A stretch of 64,000 nucleotides of DNA from Rhyacichthys aspro (GCA_036850595.1 CM072152.1:20535179-20599178); one strand, 5' to 3'; shown: positions 24,101 to 34,939, numbered from the stretch's first letter. The notes: a model not told the origin generated them from the letters alone. Translations and numbers: made by a program.

Positions 24101-25261
24101 CAGAGCGAGCAGGCTTTGCTTTTGGGTAAAAAAGAGGGAAATGAGAATCAGAGAGAGCTTTGAAGTTGTTTCCAAATGAAATGTGTGCCAGTTTAGGCTG
24201 CTTTGGGTTTGCAGACTGCCACTGCCAAATGATTTGGACGTGAGGCTGAGCTTAAAGGAGAAAGAAGTAGAAAACACTTTAAATGCAGTAGAAGTAATCC
24301 AGATACCACAAGAGCACTTTCCAATACCAAATACTAATACAAGTACTTGATATGCTTGAACCACATACAGATATTTTATTTGTTTTATCAGTGACTTGTT
24401 TTTAAAGAGCCAGTTTAGTGCCTTTTGACTTTAAAAGAGCATCCATTCATCTTCATTTGTAGTAAAAAAAAAAAAAAAAAAGAAGAGAGAAACATGTATG
24501 AGTTTAAGTAGCTGCAAATAATAAGTGTTAGTACTGGTATGTGGACAACCCTATCTAGAAGGAAACTGTGCTGTCAAACTGTGAAGACGTCTCATTTAGA
24601 GCGTGTTAATGTGACAAACGTATATAATGGAGTCAAAATGTCACAGTCATTTCCTCTAGAAACCACTACAACTGTCCGGCTTCAAGAGGAGGAGGTCTTG
24701 AGCTCATTAAGCTGCAAACATCTGCCCCAGATGTGTGGACAGAGAATGGGGGTTAATGCACAGTGTCCTTAAGCCCCACGTGGATTAATACAGTTTAAAC
24801 CTACAGTAGGAAATATTGAGTTAGATATGATTTGAACAAGGATACAATTGAGTAAATATCACACAGCAGAACAATCAATAGTTGACTTTGGCAAATGATC
24901 AGACTGTGGGTCATTAATAAAGTGACACCAGTCAAAACCAATACTGTAACAGGCAGGTGTCCACATCTTTATCTGACACCGAAGATAAGCAACATGGCTT
25001 TTTCTCTGCACTATTTAGTCTTCTCTTTCCTGCAGCAGTGGACACAGCCGCGCATTGACAGTTTAAGGGTTGCAACTGTACTTTTCAAAGGCCTATTTCT
25101 AGTATTGTGCTTCCTCTGGCTTTAAACAAATGCACCCAATGACCTGCACATGGATCAGAAATACAAGAATACAAATACGAAAATACTAGAACACATTTCC
25201 AACTCTTTGATTAATACGTGGATAGGAATTGCAAATAATAAAAGAGATTAGAGGCACATAC

Positions 25262-25297
25262 CAGCTCTAGTTTGAGTCGCCTCAGACACGAGTCCAT
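25262..25297 (-). CDS. inka2: INKA2 (FAM212B), coding exon 1
   Basis: This exon encodes the first 12 residues, M-D-S-C-L-R-R-L-K-L-E-L, matching the start of mammalian INKA2 (MDCYLRRLKQEL). It ends in the donor GAGCTG|GTATGTG and joins the exon at 13063 in phase 0, giving E-L-L-S-M-K-E. The start was chosen by homology and its strong context (ACCATGG). Two further in-frame ATGs lie upstream at 25333 (context AACATGG, adding MERQGYKPESKT) and 25357 (weak context), with a stop codon above them. An N-terminal extension of 12 or 20 residues is therefore possible. The exon is too short to show in ORF scans. Confidence 0.92.
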
Positions 25298-25600
25298 GGT
25301 CTTGCTCTCTGGTTTGTAGCCCTGGCGCTCCATGTTTGTGTTTTTGTTTTCCCACATCAAAATAAAAAGACTTCACATGAATTTCTTCTCCAAACGCGCG
25401 ACCATGACGGTGAATCACCTGGACGTAAGGAAAGGGAATGAAAGCAGCTCCCTCTGTGGCAGAAAGAAAGCACTTATCCCGTTGTGGAGGAATGCGCACT
25501 GCTCGTGAATGACGCGAAGCCTTTAATATTCAAGAAATCGCGATGACGAAAAACGTGTTTACTCCAAAAAATGATAATGAGATCCTTCTTGTGGTTGCAT
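25298..25600 (-). other. inka2 5' untranslated region
   Basis: This is the stretch between the probable promoter and the inka2 start codon on the minus strand, moderately CpG-bearing. It contains several upstream ATGs, including two in frame with the main start. The transcription start is not visible directly, so the upper boundary is approximate. Confidence 0.5.
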
Positions 25601-25730
25601 CAGCGGAGAGAGACCCAGCTAGAGGCAGTCTGCTGCTTGCGTGCTGTCTGCGCTCGTCTCTCTCTCGTCTATCTGCCACTTTCTCATTCAAGAGCGCCGC
25701 TTACGTTGCTCGTCCAATTTCCTCCAATGA
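25600..25730 (-). promoter_or_regulatory. Main inka2 promoter region
   Basis: There are two CCAAT boxes on the plus strand (25714-25718 and 25724-25728), which appear as ATTGG reading towards the gene. They are followed in the direction of transcription by a CpG-containing, pyrimidine/purine-rich stretch without a TATA box. This lies 300-430 bp before the inka2 start codon, a normal distance for a CpG-type promoter with a dispersed start. Confidence 0.5.
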
Positions 25731-28700
25731 CTGAGCTTCCCCGGACCCACGGAGCCCATTCAAATCGTTTATCAGATCACTTCACAGCTTGTAATGATTA
25801 CACCAGATATGAATAAGTCAGCCACATCTGGGAATATTTTACCAAGAGATCCGAAAGATAAGAGCGTAAAAAGTCAGCTTCTATCCATTTTATGAGTTGA
25901 GAATCGTTTCTGTCCTGGTCAAAAGGAGGAAGTTTGTGGAGGATGTGCCTAAAAGAAAACATATGTGTCATGAAAGCTGTAATACAAGGGCAGGAGAGGA
26001 AACACCTGAGCCACTGGCCTTTGTCAAGTGACCCGGACATAATATAGATCAGCAAAAGAAGGAAGGAAAGCATTTACAAAACCAAACCAAGCACTGTATG
26101 ACTCTGTACTGATAATAATTTTAAAATATATAGACAAGACCAACTATGTTTAACCCCTTGACCTTCTTCTATGTCGTAAAGGTGCTGTCTTTTCAAGCTT
26201 TTAAACTAAAGCCTGATGTTTATGATGTGTTCCAGATGCACAAAGAAAAAAAAAGAGACTCAACGAAACAGAGCAAATGAATAAGTCATCTGAGCTAAAC
26301 TTCTGAAGCGCCTTCTCACTTTATAAATATTCAACTGGGTGTCATTACCACTGCAGATCTTTTATGATGTTGATATAGTATTTAAATATTGATTTGATAG
26401 CTCTTCTTTAACGTATACTGTTGCAAATGTTGGTTAATGCCTTAAGTAAGTGGTTGTGAATTATTTAGACTCGCTTTAATTGAGACTTAAAGGGACACAT
26501 AGGAAAATGTATGGCAATAAATAGTTCACAGGGTCGATCTGAATACATTACAAATGCATTAGTCTTAATTTGAGCATTCGTTTAATACTGTGTAATGTAA
26601 AGCTTCATTTATGGATGAGCAGGGTTGTTTAGCCTAGAGTATAGTGGCAGTAGTGGCATAATACCATCAAAGACTGTAAAAGGAAGAAGAGTGTAAATAA
26701 AATGCATCAGTACAGGAGTTTGTGGGTGACATATTGAATTGAAAACTGCAGCTATGGTGCTTCTTTTTATTCTGTTTCTATTGGTAGCCACTGTTTAGTT
26801 ACTGTGTTTTTCCCAAACTACACATTTTTCAAGACTTTTTACTAAAACAAATAAACAAAACAAAATGCAAAAAAAGCATCTTAGCATTACTTACTACAGA
26901 TAAAACCAGCGTTATACTCCATTTGTTGGTCACTTTTAAACAAGACAAGACAGTTGCTACTTTCTTTATTTACACACAGGCGCTAACTTTTGTTTTCTCA
27001 AATCATTGGCTAAACAACAGCTAAGCATCAGAACAAATAAAAAAAACATTTATTATTTAAAAAGAGCTGCCCTAATGAGCTTTTGATGGAAACTTGCCCT
27101 ATATTAATGGCATGCTTTTTCATATATGACCTGTATTTACAGTGCAGTCCAGTGCTAAACGTGACCCCAACCTGCAGCTGCTTTGTACGATTGCTCTACT
27201 TCCTGGCAGCTGTCAGAGAGAACACAAAGTACAGGGAAGCACCTCCTCGGATCATCCAGCCATGAAGCCACTACAGAAACGTGCATTTGGTCAGACAGAC
27301 ACAGACCGTGTACACGACTGAAGCCTTACGTGACTCGGAGTGTTCGGACCTGTTTGATAATCCTCACAGTTGGGTGTGTGTGGCGCAGATGAGCCAAACC
27401 TCCGGCCACAGACAAAACACTTTTTGTCCTTGTACAAAAACACCTTAAAATGGCATTCTATTCTCATCCTAAGTATTATTCACAATCACAGGTACTGTTT
27501 GGCTGTAAACAGATGCTGCTATAGACACAAAATGACTAAGCGTTATATGAAAGTGAATGAAAGCCAGAGAGGATTATTTTAGGGTGGCAAATCCAGTTTC
27601 TGAACAAATGTTATTTTAACTAGCTTTACCAAGGTCAGACTCAGTGCTATATTAAGTCATAACACAAGTCAAATAGTATTCACAGCAAAACACATTTTAT
27701 CGTGTTGTTACAGAAAGAAGGTCACCATTAGGAAAGCTTCCCAAAATCAAATCCTGACACAAGCCGACGTAAATGAATCCAGACGTTTGTACATGACCAG
27801 TCAGCTCCATTCAGAGTTTATATCAATTATGCATGAGGTCTATTAATGGCTTCTTTCTGTACATGCAACTGTGGTAATCTCCTCGTGTCACTTCCATGTT
27901 CTGTGGCAGTGACAGTAATGAGAGGGGGCTTTTATGCTGGTTTAAAGTTCAAACAATGTGCCAGAGGTATATGTGACATCAAGGCTAATGACTTGTAGAA
28001 ATGTAATGATTTTAGACGCATCAAAGACATGAGGATGAAAGAAAAGGGACTAAATCATCTTTTGATCTTGTTCATTATGAGAAGGTTGTAATACATCCTT
28101 CATAAACGTGAGAGCAGTTGTGATTAGGGACATACTGTGTAACGATGGTGTTACTTCTAATGATAAAAAACTATTACAAAAGAGAGAATATGTGTCAACC
28201 CTGCATAAACTGGTCTGAAGTGTCAAAACATAGATCCTCATGCCAGATTCACTAATAATATCAGTACACTGCCATCTAAAGGATGGTTGTTGTCATTACA
28301 ATATTGGAAAAAAATAAAATGCTGACAGAGTTGGGGAGATTGGTAAAAAAAAAAATCTATACTGATGTGAAAGTTACTATAGTTTTACTGTATAATAAGA
28401 AAACATGATCTATACAATTATACTTGAATGTGAGAATTCAGTGACAATATTACACAAGTAGTGAGTTTCAAAATCTACTAATATTCATGTTAAACTGGGG
28501 ATTCAAAACGGTAGTCACTCATGGTTAGTCTTACTCATTTATATATGTTTTAATTTAATTTAGGAGCAATAAGCTGAATAAAAAGACTGCTACTACCTTT
28601 TGGTGTGAGACAATGATGCTTTTCATCTAAATTTAATCAAACATACTCAAGTAAAAAGCAGGTTAGTAAGAAAAAACACCAATATGGTAGACTGCAACAT

Positions 28701-30565
28701 CAAATTTAAGAGACAAAGTAATAATTCAGAAATAGAGTGAACGTTTGACTGTATGGTCTGTGCTTTGTGCTTTTGCAATCTGACACAATCAAAGCCTTCA
28801 ACTGTGAACTTCTGTCTGTGTCGACACAAGAGACTGTGGCAGTCAAACTGTTGAAGGATGCTGAGACCATCAAGGACACAGAAAAACAAGTACACTTTTG
28901 AACTCCTGTTTTTAGTTGATCTGAATATGTCCCAGGTAGAAGTGAGGCTCTTCTTCTATGTCAAGGATCCTCAGAGTCCAGGAAGATGTAGGTTTGAACA
29001 ACAAGGACTAACCTTCTGGCCTTTGAGATGCTGACATTTGCTGCCACTAAACTGTCTGTGCAGCTTCTGGTGGCTTTGAACGCCCTTAAATCAAAGCCAG
29101 ACAACATTATACTCACAAACCTGTAGCACCAGCCGCTCAGGGTGAAGCTGATGCAGACGTGCAGGCATCTGTGAGGACACAGCTGGGTTTAACTCAGCTT
29201 TGGCCCTGGTTCAGACTTGGTTTTTCTACAGTCCTCACCTCGGCCAGACTTCTGGATCCCATAGAGTCTTGATAGAATTGCCTCGTTCCTCTTTGAGCAT
29301 TGTCTGAACTGAACTCTTTCAAACCCTTTCAAACTAATGATAGTTCACACTTCTTCACTCACCAGAAGAATTTGCTGCAGACATGACGTCGGAGTCTGAC
29401 GGCCTCTATTCATTGGACGACCTGGTTCAAATAGGTGCTCTCTGCTCGAAGTCACACAACACTGAAAAACATTGGCAATGCATTCACATATTTTTTTATG
29501 AGGTTGAGATGATTGTGAGATTGCATCAGTCTAATGTTAATTTCAAAGCAAGGAGTTTAAGGAGATTTAAGGGAAAACTTCAGATTGAAGAACTGTGGAT
29601 TGGTTTTATTTTGCTTTTTTAAATAAAAGAAGGCAGGCCATACTTTGTTGTTGAGGGTTACAAGGGAGATGGAAATAGTTTTTGGCAGCTGCAGCATTAA
29701 GATTCGGCAACATGAGACATAAATAAAGCTCTTAAAAACATGGCCCAAAAAGACTTTATCTTAATGTCTCCCTTTGACTCTCTGCTCTGAAAACACATCT
29801 TCTTTTGCCGTATTCTTAGCAACAGAAAAAGCAGCATTTCTGTGATTTCTGTGGCAGATTTTAATTTCCATCTGACACTTGTTTGATGATGAACAAATTG
29901 ACATAGTATTTCAAACACAACAAAGAGACATAAAGGCTTGAGTTCAGAAGAATAAAAAGATAAGAAATGACACAAACAGTAAAGCCAAGACTTTTAGAAA
30001 AATGACCTTCACGATTAGAGTCCAGTCCATCGTTCAATGACACTGCAGTGAACTTCAGAGGTGCACTATAGAAAAACTGTCAAAGCATGAAGAAATATAA
30101 TAAACGTAGTCAAAATCCACATAAGAACACTACAACCTCTTTATTTTCCGCCGTAACAGTGAGAAGAAGGTTATCTAAAGGGATTCTTCATAGCAGCATT
30201 AAACATACTACTGAGTTGTCCATAAAAGGATGAAAAGATTTGGCACAAAACATTTACCTTGAGTTTAAAACATGGCTGAACACAGAAACACAAGTATACC
30301 AATACAGCACGGACATCTTCACATTGTAAATCATAGATTACAATTGACCAAAGTAAATAAATGAAACAGACAATGCTGTTCTTGATACAGAAATACACAG
30401 CCTTTTCCCCAAACTTCGTCCAACAGGTATTTTCAAAGCCATTCAAGAGAAAAGGCCATAGACCAGTTAGTTCTTCTTACAGTTTGCTGCCATCTAAAGT
30501 TCAAATAATAGTATTTGCATTTTTGTGCTTTCAGTGATAACGTTTGTGGGACAGAGGTTGTTTAT
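25731..30565. other. Intergenic sequence upstream of inka2
   Basis: No exon of any known gene was recognised on either strand. In particular, no DEAD-box helicase motifs (the ddx20 gene expected here by human synteny) occur in the open frames. A GC-richer patch at about 28930-29440 has short open frames, one beginning MTSESDGLYSLDDLVQ at 29383, but none resembles a known family. Confidence 0.55.
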
Positions 30566-31253
30566 AGCCTCGTTTACACTGGGACGGTACGGTTTGGGTT
30601 GGGTCGGTTACCATAAGGGGTCCCAAGTGTCCACAAAAAGTGTACTGTCCCACTTTGGCGCCTCGGTTAACGATACTAAGCGAGACCAGCTTTGTGGTAC
30701 GCTTTGGGAGGAGCGTAGTTAAACACTGCAGTCAGCTGATTGGATGATAAATAATCCTCACTTGAACAAAAAGGAGGAACAAATGTAAAAACAGTAAATG
30801 GAAATGTTTTTTGAATAATGTACAACTGGTTCTGGTGGTGAACATCACATTTAAACATAATAAACATTGTATTTATTGTCTACACTGCATTTAACGCAAG
30901 CAGATTATGAGAACTAAAATATGGAAAATAGAATGATGAATTTAATTTTTAGAAAGATGTGAATAAACCAGAAACATATTTACTGCAGCAACAAACAACT
31001 GTACTTTCAGCCTTTTTTATATATATATATTAGTTACTAACAATGCATCTAAGTTTCAAAAAGTCTGCCTCAAATATGTTTTATATCTTGAATAGACATG
31101 ACTTTTGTGGCACTTCGATGTTTACGCAGCAGACGCTCTTCTGGACTCAACAGACTGGAAACATGTGCCTCTTCAGGGGTTACCTGTACAAAACTGTCCC
31201 AAACCGTCCCGTACTGACCCAACCCGAACCCTACCACCAGTGAAAACGAGGCT
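30566..31253. mobile_element. TIR-bearing non-autonomous DNA transposon (688 bp)
   Basis: The left end reads AGCCTCGTTTACACTGG. The right end, reverse-complemented, reads AGCCTCGTTTTCACTGG, and the similarity continues inward for about 40 bp through a GGTTTGGGTTGGGTC / GGTTCGGGTTGGGTC block. Both ends are flanked by TAT (30563-30565 and 31254-31256), a possible 3-bp target-site duplication. No open frame encodes a transposase, so this is a MITE. A 3-bp duplication points to the PIF/Harbinger superfamily, but that assignment is tentative. Confidence 0.75.
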
Positions 31254-32131
31254 TATGTAAGACAGTGCTGTAGATGTGCTTTCAATATTACTTTGTGAAT
31301 CCTACAAGGGTTTATATACAGTACAAGACCTACTGTATTTGAACAGTGAGTGAAAAGTACATTCAAATTGATCTCAGATTGTTGGACTGACTTGTGTTTT
31401 GCCAGTTTTATTCATCGGCATAAAAGACGCATTGGTTATCATGCAATCAAATCAAAATAACACTCTTTGTATTTGCCTATCTCTGAAAAAATAGACTCCA
31501 TAAAGTTGTGGAAGGTGCCCTTAGTTCCTAGTGACAATTAAAGTGGTGCTCAATCATTTTGGCTTTCACATAATCTCATTAAAAACCATTTCATTGCTTT
31601 CCTTTTTGGTTATCCTCAGACCTGGCACTGAAATTGTAAATTAGAGATCAGATCTAACGTGGCCAGCTTTAATATGAGGTGTGAATGAGCTGAGGACTCA
31701 TTCGGAGGTGGCCTGAGCTTCATGAATCTGGATTTACTTGGATGTGTGCTGAGGTGTGAACGGTATGAATCCTGGCTCGCGGTGACATTTCAGTGAAAGC
31801 GACACTGAAAGAAGCAGCACGGTGTTGTGTTTAAGAGCTTATTATGTGGGTATTTAGTATTACATTAGCACATCAGTGAGGCAACGGTGTGTGCACATTT
31901 GATTCCATACAGGACGAATGCCCAAGCACTTTTTTTTTACGATGAAATATCCACTGAGTAATGCTGTTTTTTGATGCTAAAGATTCAAATCACTGCTTTA
32001 GCTCTTTTACTGTAGCCGTTAAGTCGCAGTGACTGTCTCAGGTCGGCCTCACTCTTCGAAGACAAAATGGCGGCACCGAAAAGCACGAGTCGATTCTTAA
32101 AACTTAAAACTCACATCCGCCATTTTCCACA
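31254..32131. other. Sequence downstream of kcnd3
   Basis: No coding exon or clear mobile element is seen. The stretch is ordinary AT-rich intergenic DNA, unless kcnd3 has a longer 3' untranslated region than annotated here. Mammalian KCND3 transcripts have long 3' ends, so transcription through it is possible. Confidence 0.5.
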
Positions 32132-32137
32132 TTTATT
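32132..32137 (-). terminator. Candidate kcnd3 polyadenylation signal
   Basis: AATAAA on the minus strand, about 465 bases past the kcnd3 stop, is followed by a G/U-rich stretch (TGTGG, GGATGTGAGTTTT). This fits a poly(A) site, but a more distal site further left cannot be excluded. Confidence 0.35.
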
Positions 32138-32600
32138 CTTTCCTGATGGAGAAAAGAAAGTTTGTTTAGAAAATATGAAGACAACCCACAGTTGACACAA
32201 ACAGGAACATTTCATGTAAACACATTAACACTTCATGTCACCTTCTTTCAAACACATTAACATCGACTGTCACAATGTCAGCAGTAACTCACCAGCATCA
32301 TTGTCATTGTCTTTTACATTTTTACAGTGCTTTCTTTGACTTCTGATAGAAATGATGGTAAATGCAGCGTTTCTGTCTGTAACTACAAACACCACGTTAC
32401 AAGTGAATGATTCTCAGTTCACATATCTACAATCTTTAACTCCGCCAACAACTCCTCTTGAGTAAAGTGCTCTTTCTCCTGACCCTGTGACCGAAGACAC
32501 AGTGCGTCCATCGAGGCGGCGTGACATTCATTTCCTCCTTTCCTTTCCTTGTTTCCTCTCCTTGTGCTGAACTAAGTTACAGTACTTCTGCGAGCTGGGG

Positions 32601-32838
32601 TCAGAGAGCTGAGACTTTGACGATGCTGGTGGTGGCTGAGCTCGCTGTGGTCTGGATGCTCGGGGTTCCAGGGTGTCCCGGGACGGGGGGAGGTCTCCTG
32701 TGCTGGGGGCCGTGATGACCGTCGCCGTCCGGGGTCAGGGCGGGGGGCGAGGGCAGGCTGATGATCGCCGTGGTGATCCGTCCGCCTTTACAGTTGATCC
32801 TGCTGCTGTCGTCGGGTTTGAGGTTCAGATTGGAGCGA
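32601..32838 (-). CDS. kcnd3: Kv4.3 potassium channel, last coding exon
   Basis: This exon encodes the final 78 residues of Kv4.3 and the TGA stop. It starts after the acceptor CTCTTCAG and completes a serine codon split as AG|T with the previous exon, giving H-T-T-S-R-S-N-L-N-L-K-P-D-D. The ITTAIISLPSPPALTPDGDG block corresponds to the mammalian ITTAIISIPTPPALTPEG stretch. A proline- and histidine-rich variable part follows. The protein ends IVKVSAL, so the last four residues are V-S-A-L, a hydrophobic C-terminus of the kind read by PDZ domains; mammalian Kv4.3 ends V-S-V-L. Together with GLLNELLELTG and EQMFEQNC upstream, this supports kcnd3 over kcnd2. Confidence 0.95.
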
Positions 32839-33219
32839 CTGAAGAGAGGGACGGGGCAGAAACAAATGTGACAAGGCGATCAATAAGAGCAGGATGGAAA
32901 AATAAATGGTAAAAAAAAAAGGCTCAGACTGGTCCGTAATGGTACACTTATTTGAATACACTAATGTCTGGCTTAGTTTAAATCTAAAAAAGATATCTCT
33001 TTGCTCAGATAATGTTTTCATTTAACCCAATTTTCATCTCTACAGCTCAACATCCAAAGTTATGTCTTAGTATATGCTTTGTTACCATTCTAACAAAAAA
33101 TTAAATATATTTCAAAACATCTATAGGCAACATGGAACTATTATATTTACAAATCTTTACATCATTACTCCTAATACTGTATAACCCATGCGTGTCTCAG
33201 TATTGGTAGAATTGCTGCA

Positions 33220-33233
33220 GCCCCCTCTAGTGG
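33220..33233 (-). promoter_or_regulatory. CTCF-like motif
   Basis: On the minus strand the sequence is CCACTAGAGGGGGC, which differs from the CTCF core CCASYAGRKGGC at about one position. It lies in the last kcnd3 intron next to an L2 remnant. A single motif match is weak evidence for binding. Confidence 0.35.
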
Positions 33234-33322
33234 TGAGAAGATGCCATGACAAGATGACAAGAGGACAAGATCTTTGTTTTAGGATCTGTTGAGGATATTA
33301 TCTCAGGTCAAAACCTCCTGAT

Positions 33323-33600
33323 GGTCCCCACAAAACCCGCTTTAAAACTCGGGACATGTTCAGGCAGTTGCCCCAGACTCAGAAACGCCCTGCCCCTGTT
33401 ATTATGTCATTTCTTTAAAAAAAACAGCTGAAGACAGTTTTATTTCAACAACCTTTTAGCTGTTTGGGCTTTTTTTATATTCTTACTATTATGGTTTTAC
33501 CTGTTTTATTGTTGTTTTATTTAAATTGCTGCACTTTTTTATACTTTGTGAATTCTATCTGTGAAAGGTGCCATATAAAGTTTACTTACTTGCTTATTGA
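33323..33600 (+). mobile_element. L2-clade LINE 3' remnant
   Basis: In the plus frame 33323-33394 a degenerate peptide ends in PRLRNALP, a decayed form of the PRLWNALP motif near the C-terminus of ORF2 in L2/Rex-type LINEs. It is followed by a T-rich 3' region and a typical tail, GTGAAAGGTGCCATATAAAG, with a short TTACT-type tandem end (TTTACTTACTTGCTTATT). It is 5'-truncated and not functional. Confidence 0.65.
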
Positions 33601-33883
33601 CTATAAGAAAGTAAGTAAATCTGGAAAGTGTTTATGTTAGATAATGTGAATAGAAAATATAGAAAGTGTTAAACTTTAACATTTGGGCAGCCAGGAGGAC
33701 CCTGACTTGAAATGTGGCATATATTTCACTTCATCATCATCATTAGTGGAGGAAAGGTAGTGTTAAAATATTCTGCAAGGCTAACAAAATCAAGAAGTGC
33801 AATTAACCCATCAGTAATGTGGCTGAACTGACACTTTTAATACAAGATTTGTAAACATTGACTGTACTCTGGTGATGTGTTAC

Positions 33884-34125
33884 CTGGTTGTGTGCACAGA
33901 CAGCTCACTGCGCTGAATGTGGAGGGCGCTGAGCTCCTGCAGAGGGGCCCGCTGGGTGATGGGGCCACTAACATTTGGCAGAGGGATCTTTTTTCTCCGG
34001 CGGCCACAGCACGACGCCATAGGACTGTCCTGGCTGCAGACTGACGGGCTGCGGGACGGGAAACTCTGCAGCGCTGTCTCTAAACAGTTCTGCTCAAACA
34101 TCTGCTCGTCCACAAACTCATGAGC
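33884..34125 (-). CDS. kcnd3: Kv4.3 potassium channel, penultimate exon
   Basis: This exon encodes 80 residues of the cytoplasmic C-terminus plus two bases of a split serine codon. It begins A-H-E-F-V-D-E-Q-M-F-E-Q-N-C, matching the mammalian NHEFIDEQMFEQNC, and includes a basic cluster GRRRKKIPLP and the conserved LQELSALHIQRSE region (mammalian MQELSTIHIQGSE). The acceptor is CTGCTGCAG at 34126. Upstream of it, the polypyrimidine tract is supplied by a trinucleotide repeat. The donor is ACCAG|GTAAC at 33884. The exon joins directly in phase 0 to 34847-34939. Confidence 0.96.
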
Positions 34126-34846
34126 CTGCAGCAGAAAGAAGAAGAAGAAGAAGAAGAAGAAGAAGAAGAAGAAGAAGAAGAAGAAGAAGAAGAAAGAAAA
34201 AACTGTTTAAAAATGTGCTGATTTTACTTTTTTTTGTCTTTTACATTTGTACAGTTTCATGAAGTAAATGATTTTGTTTTGTGCATATCTCAACTGCAAG
34301 TTTCTATTTGGAGAATATCTTTTGTTTGGATGGACAAGAAAGACTATAACTTTTGCAAAATTGTATTTATAACATAAACCATGAAATCATATACACTATA
34401 GCTATAAATTTAATTAATTTAAAACAGATTAAAATGTTTTTTTTTATATTTTCCAGCACCTGTGGCAATGAAAACAATTATTCAATATAATTCTTAAAAC
34501 TAATAGAAAAAAGTTATGACATTGAAGTAAAGCCTCATACTTTAATCATACAGTTTCACTAAAGAGTTCATAAACTGTATTAGTTGAGCAGGTCAGATGT
34601 CTTTCATTTAGCTTATACACATAGTTTTAGTTTTTAGCTTTTAGCTCTTTATTTTTACAGTAATTATTAATATTGTTGTATTATATGTTTTAAATTATAT
34701 ATACACGACACTCACTGTGGACAGCAAAGTATACATTTTCTTATACATAGAAACATGTTTCCTTCCACTAAATGCACTAAATCTGAAAGTAGTAATTTCA
34801 TGTATATTTTGAGAATAATGTGGTGTAGTATGTGGTGGAAACCTAC
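34126..34846 (-). other. kcnd3 intron carrying the (GAA)19 repeat (721 bp)
   Basis: This is a GT-AG intron in phase 0. In mammals a 57-base alternative exon (19 residues, GLSYLVDDPLLSVRTSTIK) sits at this junction in the long Kv4.3 isoform. I read the whole intron on the coding strand and find no equivalent. Apart from the trinucleotide repeat it is AT-rich, with no mobile element recognised. Confidence 0.8.
34138..34194. repeat. (GAA)19 trinucleotide microsatellite
   Basis: Nineteen uninterrupted GAA units occupy 57 bp. On the kcnd3 coding strand they read TTC, ending about 10 bases before the splice acceptor AG at 34127-34126, so the repeat occupies the polypyrimidine-tract position for that exon. 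Confidence 0.97.
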
Positions 34847-34939
34847 CGTGGTTTTCTCCAGACAGTGCAGCAGGTGGTGGTGTTGACTCTCTAACAGCGA
34901 CACGGACCGGATCAGCTTCTGCTCGTCCTCCCCCGTCCC
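34847..34939 (-). CDS. kcnd3: Kv4.3 potassium channel, exon with dileucine targeting motif
   Basis: This 93-base exon encodes 31 residues: GTGEDEQKLIRSVS followed by LLESQHHHLLHCLEKTT. The second part is the near-invariant Kv4 C-terminal segment with the paired leucines (HHHLLHCLE) that direct Kv4 channels to dendrites in mammalian neurons. The first part corresponds to the divergent GTPEEEHMGKTTS region of mammalian Kv4.3. Splice sites are TGACAG at 34940 and ACCACG|GTAGGT at 34847, both phase 0. Confidence 0.96.

Larger units (their letters stand above)
13064..25261 (-). other. inka2 intron 1 (12.2 kb)
   Basis: The intron runs from the donor CTG|GTATG at 25261 to the acceptor CTGCAG at 13064, reading the minus strand. 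It holds a promoter-like stack plus a candidate alternative first exon (14.63-14.86 kb), a tRNA-derived SINE (18035-18190), an (AAATC)n tract and an A18 run at 24464-24481. Two stretches (about 16.6-17.0 and 17.66-17.96 kb) are dense in homeodomain-, SOX-, TCF- and GATA-type motifs. No other coding exon is recognised. Confidence 0.75.
32839..33883 (-). other. kcnd3 last intron (1045 bp)
   Basis: This is a GT-AG intron, phase 2 (after AG of a serine codon). It contains the 3' remnant of an L2-clade LINE in the opposite orientation to kcnd3 (33323-33600) and a CTCF-like motif at 33220-33233. Confidence 0.85.

Noticed and set aside
29383..29440. Open stretch starting MTSESDGLYSLDDLVQ before a GT
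   Set aside because: The start is preceded by an acceptor-like sequence and the composition looks coding, but no homologous protein is known to me and the frame decays at once. The evidence is too weak to call a gene.
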